From Oceanicaulis sp. HLUCCA04 (GTDB lineage Bacteria; Pseudomonadota; Alphaproteobacteria; Caulobacterales; Maricaulaceae), in the NCBI GenBank assembly GCA_001314625.1, contig LJSH01000001.1, positions 620,001 to 684,000 of the forward strand: DNA of 64,000 bases. Reading direction: 5' to 3'. Made by a program: the position numbers and the translations under genes. How positions within the stretch are numbered: the first letter of the stretch is position 1; each line of letters starts with the position of its first letter. The notes below the pieces were generated by a model that was given only the letters and a program-made list of their open reading frames with translations, was not told where the DNA came from and ran no database searches. Of this stretch, positions 44,247-56,653 are shown piece after piece.

Positions 44247-45209
44247 CTAGACCGATAGTTGCGCCTCGCCATCACTTTCGCGGTGGCCGCGAACTTGCGC
44301 CAAGCTGGCTACAACGCACAATGACCGGATATCGCAGCCGCGATCCTGCCGGACCACGCACTCGCTGATATCCATCGCATCGAAACCGGCATTGGTGAGC
44401 AAAGTTTCCATATAATCCTGCGCGTGTGCGAAGCGCCGGCTCTCCCGCAAGATCACCGGCGGTTCATCTGCAGCGGCGGCCTCGACAGTGAAGGCTAGAA
44501 TACCTCCCGGTGCCAGAGAGGCGTGGCACCATCCGATCACGCCTCCGAGTGCGCCAATATAGGCGAACACATCGGCGGCTACGATCAGGTCGTACTGCCT
44601 GCTGCCCGGACTGAGTTGAGCGATATCGTACTTCTCCAAGGCGTCGTAAGTGGCCTTGGCATTTGCTATGGCGAGCATCCCCGCAGACAGATCGAACCCC
44701 TCAAGCCAGTCCGCACGCGGACGCAAGACCTCGCCCGCCAGACCGGTCCCGCAGCCCAGATCAAGCACCCGTGCAGCCCGCGTAAACCCGCCCGCCAGCA
44801 GGCGCTGCATGATGATCTGCGGCCCCCTGTAGCCAAGCCTGTTAACGAGCGCCGCGTCAAATCCGGGCGCATACTGGTCAAACAGCAATTCGACAAAGGC
44901 TGGGGGCATAGACTCCGCGAGCGGTACTTCCCGAGCCAGGTCGCGCTTCAGGCTTGCCCCGAAAGGATCCTGTGGCTCCAGAACCAGGACGCGCTCCCAT
45001 GCCGCAATCGCGGCCTCACCCCGTCCGGCAAGTTCGTTGAGCTCCCCGAGGCGGAACCAGCCGGCAGTCCATAGCGGCGCTATCTCCAGCGCACCGGTCA
45101 GCACCTCGATAGCGGCCAGTATGTCGCCGCGCTCGGCAAGCTGCTCTGCATAACTGGCGCGCCGGTCAGCCACCGGATCGCCGGACGTAAACCGCGTTGC
45201 GGCCATCAT
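44247..45209 (-). CDS. TPR-containing SAM-dependent methyltransferase
   Basis: The 320-residue cytoplasmic protein has two TPR-like repeats (AEQLAERGDILAAIEVLTGALEIAP, given by position: about residues 20-80), a linker with the AFVELLFDQYAPGFDAAL motif, and a class I methyltransferase domain: VLDLGCGTGLAGE near 148, the acidic FDLS near 171, VAADVFAYIG near 205. It resembles the TPR-methyltransferases of alphaproteobacteria whose substrates are unknown. ATG at 45209 (or 45206). Convergent with dodecin. Confidence 0.85.
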   Translation of the reverse strand: MMAATRFTSGDPVADRRASYAEQLAERGDILAAIEVLTGALEIAPLWTAGWFRLGELNELAGRGEAAIAAWERVLVLEPQDPFGASLKRDLAREVPLAESMPPAFVELLFDQYAPGFDAALVNRLGYRGPQIIMQRLLAGGFTRAARVLDLGCGTGLAGEVLRPRADWLEGFDLSAGMLAIANAKATYDALEKYDIAQLSPGSRQYDLIVAADVFAYIGALGGVIGWCHASLAPGGILAFTVEAAAADEPPVILRESRRFAHAQDYMETLLTNAGFDAMDISECVVRQDRGCDIRSLCVVASLAQVRGHRESDGEAQLSV

Positions 45210-45543
45210 TCGCTATCTTTCCAGAAGAAGCCCCGCTCATTGCCCTTTTTCGAGAACATGCGGCGGAGCTGCACTGCCTGCCGCCAAGCGGGCGGTTGCA
45301 TTGCCAACGCCATAATGAAGCGCCGGCATGCCTGTCAATCACGCGTCTCTGGCGCTGAAGGGATGGACGGCGTTGCCCGGTTCCGGCTAGTTTCCGTCAC
45401 AATAGGTGAAGGCCTACGAGACCGCTCCTTCACCGGCATGTCCAGCCTTCCCGGCGCTGGACACCCATTTGCCAAGACCTCACCCGGCAGGTGTCTGCGT
45501 GCCGGGGTGAAGGTGTGTGACAGAGACAAGGCCGGGAAATATC
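45210..45543. other. Intergenic stretch, no supported gene
   Basis: These 334 bases between the divergent methyltransferase and TPR membrane protein genes must hold both promoters. I see no RNA gene, repeat or convincing reading frame. Confidence 0.5.
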
Positions 45544-47453
45544 ATGACCGACACCAATCCACCGCACGACCGTCCGGGCGGACATGACCATGACGATGTG
45601 CCGCCCACCCCGGACCCGTTGACCATGGCGGTGAGAGCCGAGGTGCTCGGCGAGAAACCCAATTCGATGGTCAGGGCCGTGCTGGAGCGGCAGGCGCAGC
45701 TCATCAAGTCCGACGTCACTCACCGCAACTGGCAGATTGCCCGTGAGGCCGCCGGGGCCGCCCTGATGATCCTGGCGGCGATATCCGCTTTCACGGCGGT
45801 CATCATTGTCGCGGGCGTGCTGTGGAGCGCCACCCAGTACCGGGGGCTGACGATCCTGCCCTTTTCTGTTCCGCCGGTTCTCGAAGAGCGCGGCCTGACC
45901 GGCGCAGCCGTGGCATCGCGTGTTCTCGACAGGCTGGCTGAAATGCAGACCGCTACCCAGTCCATGCGCGCGGCAAACACCTATGCGGACAGCTGGGGCG
46001 ACGAAGTGGCGGTGGAGATTCCGCAAACCGGAGTATCGGCGGGCGAGCTCTGGCGCTTCCTGAGATCATGGCTGGGCGAGGAAATCCGCATTACCGGGGA
46101 GCTGGTTAGCGATGGCGACGGATTCCGCGTGACGGCGCGTGCCGGTGGCCAGCCCGCCCGCGTGATCATGGCCGAGACCGGCGATATCTACGCGGCGCTG
46201 GACGATGCTGCCGATGCGATATTCGCGCAGACCCAGCCCTATCGCTACGCTGTGTATCTGCTGGATTCCGAGCGCAATGAGGACGCGCGCGGGGCCTTTG
46301 AACGCCTGATGGCATCGGGCACCCCCACCGACCGGCGATGGGCGGCTGCCGGGCTGACAGCACTGTATATGGAAGAAGGCCAGCCCGAACGCGCTGCCGC
46401 AATCGGCGAGAATGCTCTGGAACTCTATGGCGAGTTCGGACTGCTGCACGCCAATCTCTTCCAGGTCTATGACATGCTCGGCCAGCCGGGGCGCGCACTG
46501 CATCATTTGCGCCTGGCGACACGGCATTTGCGCGGCGGAGACGAATACAATCCCGGAGACCGCGACGCCATGCTGGTATCGCTTGAGGGCGAACTGCTCC
46601 TGCGCAGCCACCAATACCAGGACGCGGCCAGTTTTTTCACCGATGCCATACGCCGCCGCCCGGAGAACGCGGACGAACTTCGCTGGCAACAGGCCTACGC
46701 CCATGTGTGGATGTACGACACGGCGAGAGGGCGCGAGATTTTCGCCCGTCTTCCGGAATATGAATCCCTGCCCGGCGTGGCAGCGCGCGACGATCTGGCG
46801 TTCGATATCGCGATGCAGCTGGAGGATACGCCCGCCTGGCAGGCACAATGGCCCGCCATTCGCGAGGCGATAGAGGCGATACCGGAAGAATTCCGCCCGG
46901 CCGTCCAGACCAGCCGCTACCCCGGCGTGGCTATTGCGTTTGCGCGCGCCGGCGATCTGGAAAGCGCGCGCGCCCTTCTGTCGGAGCTGCCCGAGGGCAA
47001 TTACTACGCTGATCTGACGCGCGTCTATGTCGATGGCCTGGCTGGCGACGGTCTGGCCGTCGAGCAACGCATGGAAACGCTCATCGAGCAGGCACCGGAA
47101 ATTGCCTACGGCGAGTTCTTCTGGAGTGACGTAGCCCTGCAGCAGGGCGATGTGACCCGCGCCATTGACCTTCTGGCCGCCGCGCACCGCAAGGCGCCCG
47201 GCTGGGCTGACCCCTTGCGGTACTGGGGCGATGCGCTTGCGCAGAACGGCCAGCACCGGGCTGCGGTCCACCGATACCGGCAGGCTGCCGAGCGGGCCCC
47301 GCGCTGGGGTGCGCTGCATATCGCCTGGGGCAGAGCGGAAGAAGCACGCGGGCGCACGCGGCAGGCGCGCCAGCTTTACGAGCAAGCCGTTACCATGGAT
47401 ATGAGCGCTGCCGACCGGCAGACGGTCGAAGAGCGGCTGGAAGCCCTCTCTGA

Positions 47454-47457
<4 letters not shown>
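45544..47457 (+). CDS. Membrane-anchored TPR-repeat protein
   Basis: The 637-residue product has a His/Asp/Pro-rich cytoplasmic N-terminus, one membrane helix near residues 75-100 ([25 protein letters not shown]), a periplasmic domain with the [20 protein letters not shown] fold near 180-200, and many TPR repeats from about 240 to the end (for instance [22 protein letters not shown]). ATG at 45544 has GGGAAA upstream; a GTG at 45517 is an alternative. The last repeats resemble those of cell-envelope assembly proteins; no partner is known. It is convergent with hutU, overlapping 4 bases. Confidence 0.82.
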
Positions 47458-49129
<1,672 letters not shown>

Positions 49130-49133
<4 letters not shown>

Positions 49134-49945
49134 GATGCCACCTTCAGCTCGGGTGCCAGCTCTTCGAGCCGGTGCAGGATTTGTGAAAGGACGGCGCGCA
49201 ACGCGCCTGCCTTGCTGTCATCATAGGCAAAGGGCGCGTACTCGGTTGCCAGATAGGCCGATTGGGCCAGCTCCATCTGGATGGCGTGAATGCTTTGCCT
49301 GGGCTGGCCATAATGGCGCGTCGTCCAGCCCCCTTTAAACCGGCCATTGAGAATATGGCTATAGCCTGCTGATTTTGATACGATTTCTACCATCGCATCT
49401 GACAGCGCTTCAGCGCAACTCGCCCCGTCTGCCGTACCGATGCAGAAATCCGGTAGCCTGCCCTGGAAGAGGAAGGGTATTCGCGAGCGGATAGAGTGCG
49501 CATCGTAAAGGATGGCGACGCCGTGACGGGCTTTTGCAGCGTCCAGCGCCGCACGGACCGCCTGATGATAAGGCGCGTGATAGGCCGACACGCGCGCCGC
49601 AATCTCCGCGTCCGAAGGCGGCAAAGCCCAGATGGCCTCACCGTCAAAATCGGTGGCGGCAACAAGGCCGGTCGTGTTCTGCCCGGGATAAAGGCTGGCG
49701 CCGTCCGGCGGGCGGTTGGGATCCACGACATAGCGGTGGAAATTGGCGACGACCATCGCCGCGCAGGGAAGCAGGCCATCATACAGCCGGTCGACATGCC
49801 AGTCAGTGTCAGCAAGCCGGCGTCCGCGTGCATTCAGCCGCTCTCCCATCTCACGCGGCAACCAGGTGCCCGCGTGTGGCACGGCGATGACGACAGGGCT
49901 GGTCCCTTGCTTCACGCTGACCGGGTCGGTACGGCCCGGGCTCAT
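49130..49945 (-). CDS. hutG: N-formylglutamate deformylase
   Basis: HutG releases formate from N-formylglutamate, the product of HutF, to give glutamate. The 271-residue cytoplasmic protein has the family motifs [36 protein letters not shown] and [12 protein letters not shown], which carry the metal-binding residues, and the GGWTTRHYG turn near the end. It overlaps hutH and hutU by four bases each, showing tight coupling in the operon. Confidence 0.96.
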
Positions 49946-51459
49946 GGATCGATCTCCAGCCCCGCTGCGCGCAGAAGTGCCCCGGAACGTACGAGTTCGG
50001 CGGCATGCTCGATATCACGGGCCATGTAGCGGTCCGCCTCCAGCACCGGAACATCTTCATGCAGGACACCAAGCGCTGCCTGCAGGGCGGGCGCCGTTTT
50101 CAGCGGCGTGCGGAACGCGATACCTTGCGCCGCACTCATCGCCTCGACCGCCAGAATACGTGCAAGATTGGCATTCATGCGCATCAGCCGCACCGCCGCA
50201 TGGGCCGCCATTGAAACATGGTCTTCCTGATTGGCCGAGGTCGGCGTGGAATCGGTCGAGCATGGATTGGCCAGATGCTTGTTCTCGCTCATCAGCGCGG
50301 CCGTAGTGACCTCTGCGATCATGAAGCCGGAATTGAGGCCGGGTTCGGGCGTCAGAAACGGCGGCAGATCGTGGCTGAGCGTCGGATCAACCAACAGCGC
50401 GACACGGCGCTGGGCAATCGCGCCAATCTCGGCAATCGCCAGTGCGATCATGTCGGCAGCGAACGCCACAGGCTCGGCGTGGAAGTTTCCGCCCGACACA
50501 ATCGCATCCTCAAGCACCAGCGGATTATCGGTCACCGCATTGGCCTCGATTTCCAGCGTCGCGCCGGCCTGACGCAACAAGTCCAGCGCTGCACCCGCCA
50601 CCTGCGGCTGACAGCGTATGCAGTACGGGTCCTGAACGCGCGCATCATCATCGCGGTGGCTGTCGCGTATCTGCGAACCGTCCATCAGGGCGCGCATATG
50701 GTCTGCCACTTCGATCTGCCCGCGATGGCCCCGAAGCTTGTGAATTTGCGGGTGCAGTGGCGCAGTCGATCCCATCGCGGCATCGGTGGACAGGCAGGAT
50801 ATCAGCACCGCATTGGCGGTCAGGCGCACCGCATCGAAAAGCGCTGCCAGTGCCATCGCGGTTGAGAACTGGGTGCCGTTGATCAGCGCCAGCCCCTCCT
50901 TGGCCTCAAGCAGGACGGGTTTCAGCCCCGCCGCAACCAGCGCCTGCGCGCCGGGAAGGCGTTTGCCATCGTAAAACGCTTCGCCCTCCCCGATCATTAC
51001 CGCAGCCATGTGGGCCAGCGGTGCCAGATCACCAGACGCCCCGACCGATCCTTGCAAGGGGATGACGGGTGTGACCCCTTGCTCCAGCATGTCCTCCAGC
51101 AGCGTTATCAATTCCCAGCGCACGCCGGATGCCCCGCGCCCCAGGCTGAGGAGCTTGAGCGCCATCATAAGGCGCACACTGGCAGGGTCCGTTTCATCGC
51201 CCACCCCGCAGCAATGGGACAGGACAAGGTTGCGCTGAAGCGTCCGGGTGTCGCTCGCCGCGATCTTCACATGGGCCAGCTTGCCGAAGCCTGTGTTGAC
51301 GCCATAAACGGCTGCATTGCCCGCCGCCGCTTTGGCTATCTGTCCGGCTGATGCCTCCACCGCGGCACGCGCAGAGCTGTCTAGACGCGCAGGCAGTCCT
51401 TCACGCCAGATGCGTTCCAGATCGCCAAGCCGCACGTCACCGGGGTTGAAGGTCAGCAT
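49942..51459 (-). CDS. hutH: Histidine ammonia-lyase
   Basis: HutH deaminates histidine to urocanate. The 505-residue protein has the ASG triad (residues 141-143 in [12 protein letters not shown]) that cyclises to the MIO electrophile, the [10 protein letters not shown] loop with the catalytic tyrosine, and the NGTQFSTA and [17 protein letters not shown] segments. The ATG at 51459 gives [15 protein letters not shown] and overlaps the end of hutI by 7 bases; longer in-frame readings run back inside hutI. Confidence 0.98.
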   Translation of the reverse strand: MLTFNPGDVRLGDLERIWREGLPARLDSSARAAVEASAGQIAKAAAGNAAVYGVNTGFGKLAHVKIAASDTRTLQRNLVLSHCCGVGDETDPASVRLMMALKLLSLGRGASGVRWELITLLEDMLEQGVTPVIPLQGSVGASGDLAPLAHMAAVMIGEGEAFYDGKRLPGAQALVAAGLKPVLLEAKEGLALINGTQFSTAMALAALFDAVRLTANAVLISCLSTDAAMGSTAPLHPQIHKLRGHRGQIEVADHMRALMDGSQIRDSHRDDDARVQDPYCIRCQPQVAGAALDLLRQAGATLEIEANAVTDNPLVLEDAIVSGGNFHAEPVAFAADMIALAIAEIGAIAQRRVALLVDPTLSHDLPPFLTPEPGLNSGFMIAEVTTAALMSENKHLANPCSTDSTPTSANQEDHVSMAAHAAVRLMRMNANLARILAVEAMSAAQGIAFRTPLKTAPALQAALGVLHEDVPVLEADRYMARDIEHAAELVRSGALLRAAGLEIDP

Positions 51460-52655
51460 GGCCGGCCTCGGAAAATGCGCTGGTGAAGCGGGTTGAAGCC
51501 GATACGTCCGGCCAGCTCCGCTGGCGCGCTGGCGTTCCAGATGGCCAGGTCGGCACGCATGCCCGGCGCAATAACACCCCTGTCCGCCAGACCCAGCGCC
51601 TTCGCAGCGTTCACCGTTACCGCGCGCAGGGCCTCGTCCGGTGTCAGGCGGAACAGGGTGCAAGCCATGTTCATCGCCAGAAGCAGCGAGGTCAGGGGTG
51701 ACGAGCCCGGATTGCAGTCGGTCGCCACGGCCATCGGCACGCCGTGTTCGCGCAGCGCCGCGACTGGCGGCCATTTGGTCTCCTGCAGGAAGTAGAAGGC
51801 ACCGGGCAGCAGCACGGCCACCATGCCCGCCTCTGACATGGCCTTGGCATCGGCCTCATCGGCATATTCAAGATGGTCTGCGCTAAGCGCGTGGTAGCGG
51901 GCGGCGAGCTGTGTCCCGCCTTGGTGCGACAATTGTTCGGCATGGAGCTTTACCGGAAGGCCGAGTGATCGCGCCTCGACAAAAACACGCTCGATCTGGG
52001 CGGCGCTGAAGGCGATATTCTCGCAAAAGCCGTCCACAGCGTCAGCCAGACCGTCAGCGTGCGCAGCCCGCAAGGCCGGCAGGCATACATCGTCCAGATA
52101 GTCGTCGGCCCGGCCCTCGTATTCCGGCGGAATGGCATGCGCGCCCAGAAAGCTGGTGCGGATGCTAACCGGCCGCTCGCGCTCCAGCGCGCGCGCCACG
52201 CGCAGCATGGAAAGTTCCGTTTGAATATCGAGCCCATAGCCGGATTTGATCTCGACCGTAGACACGCCCTCGGCCAGCAGCGCATCCAGACGCGGCAGCG
52301 CGTCGGCCAGCAGATCGGCTTCACTGGCATCGCGCGTTGCCACAACGGTCGAGACGATGCCGCCGCCTGCCCGCGCAATATCCTCATAGCTCGCGCCCTC
52401 AAGACGCATCTCGAACTCGCGCGTGCGGTTGCCGCCATGTACCAGATGGGTGTGGCAATCGATCAATGCGGGCGTCACCAGCCGGCCCTCAAGATCATGC
52501 GTCTCCTTGTCCGCGAACTGCGCCGGCAACTCTGCCTGCGGCCCTGCCCAGGCGAGGGTCTCACCGTCTATGACGATAGCGCCAAGGCCCGTGACCGGGT
52601 CCGGCGTCACGGCGAGCCTTGCGCCGGTCAGTACACGCGTACGGGCGTGATCCAA
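51453..52655 (-). CDS. hutI: Imidazolonepropionase, TTG start
   Basis: HutI opens imidazolonepropionate to formiminoglutamate. The 400-residue amidohydrolase has the metal site [12 protein letters not shown] near residue 70, the EIKSGYGLD loop, [13 protein letters not shown], and the [10 protein letters not shown] aspartate motif near 315. The start is best placed at TTG 52655, which has an excellent AGGAGGAATCAAG before it and gives the usual family length; an ATG at 52682 would add nine residues but has no ribosome site and falls next to the palindrome. It is the first gene of the minus-strand hut operon. Confidence 0.95.
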   Translation of the reverse strand: MDHARTRVLTGARLAVTPDPVTGLGAIVIDGETLAWAGPQAELPAQFADKETHDLEGRLVTPALIDCHTHLVHGGNRTREFEMRLEGASYEDIARAGGGIVSTVVATRDASEADLLADALPRLDALLAEGVSTVEIKSGYGLDIQTELSMLRVARALERERPVSIRTSFLGAHAIPPEYEGRADDYLDDVCLPALRAAHADGLADAVDGFCENIAFSAAQIERVFVEARSLGLPVKLHAEQLSHQGGTQLAARYHALSADHLEYADEADAKAMSEAGMVAVLLPGAFYFLQETKWPPVAALREHGVPMAVATDCNPGSSPLTSLLLAMNMACTLFRLTPDEALRAVTVNAAKALGLADRGVIAPGMRADLAIWNASAPAELAGRIGFNPLHQRIFRGRPC

Positions 52656-52682
52656 CTTGATTCCTCCTGCGAGCCGGCTCAT

Positions 52683-52696
52683 TAAGTATAGACTTA
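52683..52696. promoter_or_regulatory. Palindrome TAAGT-ATAG-ACTTA, candidate HutC operator
   Basis: A perfect 5-bp inverted repeat with 4-base spacer lies in the 64-base gap between the divergent hutI and hutF starts. It overlaps AT-rich sequence that could hold both promoters. GntR-type HutC regulators bind such short palindromes; urocanate would relieve repression. The site is inferred, not matched to a known consensus. Confidence 0.5.
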
Positions 52697-52719
52697 TTAT
52701 GCGAGTCAACGGAGCGGGT

Positions 52720-54087
52720 ATGACCGCCATTCACGCGAACGAAGCGCTTCTGGAATCCGGCTGGGCCCGCAATGTGCGCGTAAGGCTGGAGGGTGGATTT
52801 ATCGCGTCGGTGGAGACGGACGCCGCCCCGCAGGCCGCAGATCACCGCGCGGGAATGCTGCTGGCCGCACCCGCAAACCTGCACTCGCACGCCTTCCAGC
52901 GGGCGATGGCGGGGCTGACCGAGCGGCGCGGCGCTGACCCGTCAGACAATTTCTGGACCTGGCGCAAGGCGATGTATGCCTTTCTCGACGCCCTCACCCC
53001 CGACGATCTGGAGGCCATCACCGCCTTTGTACAGATGGAAATGCTTGAGGCCGGCTACGCCGCCAATGTGGAATTCCACTATCTCCATCACGGCCCTGAT
53101 GGCCGCCCCTATGACAATCTGGCGGAGATGAGCGCACGCATCGCTGCCGCCAGCGACACCACTGGTATAGGGCTGACCCTGCTGCCGGTACTTTACCAGC
53201 AGGGCGGATGCGATGGCCGGCCGCTCGGTGCAGGCCAGATCCGCTTTGGCAATGATATCAACCGGTTTGAAGCGCTTGTTGAATTAGCTGGCGAAGCGCT
53301 GCACGCCCTGCCCGCCGACACGCGCCTGGGCGTTGCGGCCCATTCCCTGCGTGCGGTCAGCCGCGAAGGGCTCGCCGCCTGTATCGCGCTTAAACCCGGC
53401 GCGCCCTTGCATATGCATCTGGCCGAACAGACCGGCGAGGTAGACGAGGTGCTGGCGGCCTACGGCGCAAGACCCGCCCAATGGCTGCTGGCCAATGCTG
53501 ACCTGGATGCGCGCTGGTGCCTCATCCACTGCACGCAGATGACCGGCGGGGAGACACGCGCGCTGGCCGGCACCGGTGCGGTGGCGGGCTTGTGCCCGAT
53601 CACGGAGGCCAATCTGGGTGATGGCATTTTCAACGCCACTACATGGCTCGAAGGCGGTGGCCGCTTCGGCGTCGGGTCCGACAGCAATGTGCGCATTTCC
53701 CTGTCCGAGGAATTGCGCCAGCTGGAATATTCCCAACGCCTGCGCGACCGCAGCCGGGCCGCACTGGCTACACGCGCGAAATCCGCAGGGCGGGTGCTGC
53801 TGGAGGGCGCGGCCAGAGGCGGGGCGCAAGCGGCGGGGCGCGAGGCGGGCGCAATCGCGCCGGGCAAGCTGGCCGACCTTCTTGCGCTGGACACCACCCA
53901 TATCAGCTTTGAAGGGCGTTCAGCTGATCTTGCCATCGATAGCTGGGTCTTCGCAGGTGATGACAGCATGGTCAGCGATGTCTGGGCTGCCGGACGCCAT
54001 CAGGTGCGAGATGGCCACCATATCGCGCATGAGGCGATTACGCAGCGTTACCGCGCCACGATTCGTCATCTGGGCGCACGCCTGTGA
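52720..54087 (+). CDS. hutF: Formimidoylglutamate deiminase
   Basis: HutF deaminates N-formimidoylglutamate to N-formylglutamate and ammonia. The 455-residue amidohydrolase has the metal motif [11 protein letters not shown] near residue 50, the [11 protein letters not shown] segment, [11 protein letters not shown] near 205, [13 protein letters not shown] and [19 protein letters not shown] with the catalytic aspartate. The ATG at 52720 has GGAGCGGGT upstream and is preferred over an ATG at 52699. With hutG it defines the five-step pathway. It overlaps hutC (GTGA). Confidence 0.96.
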   Translation: MTAIHANEALLESGWARNVRVRLEGGFIASVETDAAPQAADHRAGMLLAAPANLHSHAFQRAMAGLTERRGADPSDNFWTWRKAMYAFLDALTPDDLEAITAFVQMEMLEAGYAANVEFHYLHHGPDGRPYDNLAEMSARIAAASDTTGIGLTLLPVLYQQGGCDGRPLGAGQIRFGNDINRFEALVELAGEALHALPADTRLGVAAHSLRAVSREGLAACIALKPGAPLHMHLAEQTGEVDEVLAAYGARPAQWLLANADLDARWCLIHCTQMTGGETRALAGTGAVAGLCPITEANLGDGIFNATTWLEGGGRFGVGSDSNVRISLSEELRQLEYSQRLRDRSRAALATRAKSAGRVLLEGAARGGAQAAGREAGAIAPGKLADLLALDTTHISFEGRSADLAIDSWVFAGDDSMVSDVWAAGRHQVRDGHHIAHEAITQRYRATIRHLGARL

Positions 54088-54779
54088 GCGCTTCTGTCAC
54101 CTGGCAGAGCGTGCGGGCAGAAGCCTTGCGCCGCATCCGCACGCGTGAATGGCAGCCCGGCGCGCTCATCCCGCACGAGGCAGAGCTGGCGCAGGAGCTG
54201 GGCTGCGCGCGCGCGACCGTGAACCGCGCCCTGCGCGACCTTGCCGAGGCTGGCTATCTTGACCGGCGGCGCAAGGGTGGCACGCGCGTGACCGAAACGC
54301 CGGTCCGCCGCGCCGTGTTCGACATCGCCATCATCCGGCAGGAGGTGGAGCAATCGGGCGCGGCATACGCATACGCGCTGCTGGAAGACAGGCCAGAGCC
54401 CCTGCCCGCTGATCTCGCCGCCACGCTCGACATGAAGCCTGGTACACGCTGGCGGCACGTGATCGCGCTTCACAGCGCAGGCGGCCGCCCCTTCTGCCTT
54501 GAGGACCGCTGGCTGAATCCGCAGCTTGCTGCAAATGGCCGGGCGGACTTTACCGCCGTCAGCGCAAATGAATGGCTGGTGCGCAATGTGCCCTTCACCG
54601 GTGGCGAGCTGGCGTTCGGCGCTCGCAAGGCAGACACCGCGCTTGCCGCCCGGCTGGGATGCGCGCGCGGCAACGCCCTGTTTGCGGTGGAGCGCGTGAC
54701 ACGCACTGACAGCGCACCGGTCACCGCCGTCACGCTGATCTACGCGCCCGGATACCGGCTGGCGACACAGCTAGGCTGA
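54084..54779 (+). CDS. hutC: GntR-family histidine utilization repressor
   Basis: The 231-residue protein has a GntR winged helix ([29 protein letters not shown] near residues 30-58) and a UTRA ligand domain ([25 protein letters not shown] and the ending [13 protein letters not shown]). HutC represses hut genes and is released by urocanate. The GTG start overlaps the hutF stop, so repressor and HutF are made together. It converges on leuB with 9 bases of overlap. Confidence 0.95.
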   Translation: MSASVTWQSVRAEALRRIRTREWQPGALIPHEAELAQELGCARATVNRALRDLAEAGYLDRRRKGGTRVTETPVRRAVFDIAIIRQEVEQSGAAYAYALLEDRPEPLPADLAATLDMKPGTRWRHVIALHSAGGRPFCLEDRWLNPQLAANGRADFTAVSANEWLVRNVPFTGGELAFGARKADTALAARLGCARGNALFAVERVTRTDSAPVTAVTLIYAPGYRLATQLG

Positions 54780-55853
54780 CAAGCGCTCGGCAATCGCGCG
54801 GCCCATGCCTTGGGTACCGACAACGCAACTCCCCTCGCCGCCCAGCAGGTCGGCGGTGCGGTAACCAGCGTTCAAGACCTCGCTGACAGCCGTCTCGGTC
54901 AGCGCGGCCAGATCAGGCCGGCCGAGCTGGTATCGCAGGGCCATGGCAAGGCTGAGGATCGCCGCACACGGGTTGGCGACACCCTTGCCGGCGATATCAG
55001 GCGCAGAGCCGTGGATCGGTTCGTAGAGCCCCGGCGCGCCAGTCTCACCCAGCGCCGCAGAGGGCAACATGCCCAGCGAGCCGGTCAACATGCCCGCCTC
55101 GTCGGAGAGAATGTCGCCAAAAAGATTGTCCGTCAGGATCACATCGAACTGGCGCGGATTGCGCACCAGCTGCATGGCGCAGTTATCGGCATACATGTGG
55201 CTCAGCGCGACGTCGGGATACTCGCTGGCCTGCAGAGCAGTAACGGTCTCGCGCCAGACCACACCTGATTCCATGACATTGGCTTTTTCAACGGAGCACA
55301 CGCGGCTGTCCCGCTGGCGGGCCAGATCAAACGCCGTTCGGGCCACGCGCTCGATCTCGGCTGTCGTGTAGCTTTGGGTGTTGAAACCGCGCCTTGTGCC
55401 GTCGGGCAGTATCTCGATGCCACGCGGCTCGCCGAAATAGACCCCGCCAATCAGCTCACGCACGATGAGAATATCGAGGCCCTCGATAACGCCGCGTTTC
55501 AAGGTCGAGGCATCTGCCAGCGCGTCGAAGCAGTAAGCCGGGCGGAGATTGGCGAACAGTCCCAGTCCCTTGCGCAGGTTCAACAGGCCTTGCTCCGGGC
55601 GCAGTTCAAAGGCCATATCCGCCCATTGCGGCCCGCCGACCGCACCCATCAGAACAGCGTGACTTGCCCTGGCAAGGTCGAGAACAGAGGCCGTCAGCGA
55701 CGTGCCGTGCCGTTCAATGGACGCGCCACCTATATCGCCGGTCTCGACGTCCAGGCCCAGACCGTGGTGCGCGTTCAAGACATTGATTACCCGGCGGGTC
55801 TCGGCCAGCACCTCCGGTCCGATCCCGTCACCGGGCAAAAGCAGCAATTTCAT
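54771..55853 (-). CDS. leuB: 3-isopropylmalate dehydrogenase
   Basis: LeuB oxidises and decarboxylates 3-isopropylmalate to 2-oxoisocaproate with NAD+ in leucine synthesis. The 360-residue protein has the N-terminal [26 protein letters not shown] with the substrate arginine, [30 protein letters not shown] and the [21 protein letters not shown] site. ATG at 55853 gives [10 protein letters not shown]. leuC and leuD are not in the window. The 264 bases up to the next gene hold no feature I can support. Confidence 0.97.
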   Translation of the reverse strand: MKLLLLPGDGIGPEVLAETRRVINVLNAHHGLGLDVETGDIGGASIERHGTSLTASVLDLARASHAVLMGAVGGPQWADMAFELRPEQGLLNLRKGLGLFANLRPAYCFDALADASTLKRGVIEGLDILIVRELIGGVYFGEPRGIEILPDGTRRGFNTQSYTTAEIERVARTAFDLARQRDSRVCSVEKANVMESGVVWRETVTALQASEYPDVALSHMYADNCAMQLVRNPRQFDVILTDNLFGDILSDEAGMLTGSLGMLPSAALGETGAPGLYEPIHGSAPDIAGKGVANPCAAILSLAMALRYQLGRPDLAALTETAVSEVLNAGYRTADLLGGEGSCVVGTQGMGRAIAERLSA

Positions 55854-56117
55854 CGCGGGCACTCACCAGCCAGTATGAGAACAGAGCCTGCGTGACCGCC
55901 ACCGATTACGCAAGTGCAGCAACGCGCACCGCCACCGCAGGGCGATCCTGAACGACTTCGGCCCGGGAGGCCTGGTGAAACGCTGATTGCGGCAACCCTG
56001 CCATGAAACGTGATGACAAGGCTTTTGGACGCATATCCAACACCTGCCGTCTGCCGGTACGCGCGCCCGCCTGATAGTCTTCGCCCACAGGGCCAATCAG
56101 CTATCGGGGACAAAACC

Positions 56118-56636
56118 ATGCGATCATTCATAGCCGCTATCAGCCTGTCACTGGCAGCCAGCATGCCCGCCGCGGCACAGCTGTTTCCCGAAGGTCAGCG
56201 CCCGGCGCTCGGCTTTCTTGGCGCACCTGAAGTGCCGGTCAATATTCTGGGCGATATGAGCGACGGGTGCCAGATCGAAGGCCAGGCGGTGTTCGATGTC
56301 GTACTGGGCAGTCTCGATCACCACGGCGTCACCTGGGTGCGCGGAGAGGACCATCACAGCTGGCGCGTTCTGGTCACGCTGAACCTGTTTGGCGAGGGCG
56401 GTGACGCGGGCTGCGCAGGCAATCTTCTGGTCGAGCTGTATCATGCCGCCAGCGTGCCTCTCGAGTTTTCCAGCGAGACGTTTGAGGCCGACGCCATATT
56501 GCTGCGCGTTGAAAACCGCTTCGGGCCGACGCGCGCACAAGGCGAGGAGTTGCAGGAAGAATACCTGTCCTGGCTGGCCGCTGAGCTGGGCGCGGGCTGG
56601 GGGCTGATGCTGGAAGAGCGCCCCGGCGCCCAATAG
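56118..56636 (+). CDS. Hypothetical periplasmic protein
   Basis: The 172-residue product has a signal peptide ending in SMPAAAQ and a mature part with two cysteines (DGCQIEG, DAGCAGN) and an acidic C-terminus. The ATG at 56118 is chosen because the signal peptide starts there; a longer reading has no family support. No named family is recognised. It is convergent with the large AsmA-like gene. Confidence 0.72.
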   Translation: MRSFIAAISLSLAASMPAAAQLFPEGQRPALGFLGAPEVPVNILGDMSDGCQIEGQAVFDVVLGSLDHHGVTWVRGEDHHSWRVLVTLNLFGEGGDAGCAGNLLVELYHAASVPLEFSSETFEADAILLRVENRFGPTRAQGEELQEEYLSWLAAELGAGWGLMLEERPGAQ

Positions 56637-56653
56637 CCGGCAACGCTGCCAGA

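Noticed and set aside
45240-45587. 115-codon plus-strand frame before the TPR membrane protein
   Set aside because: Low-complexity composition, no start signal, and it overlaps the better supported start at 45544.
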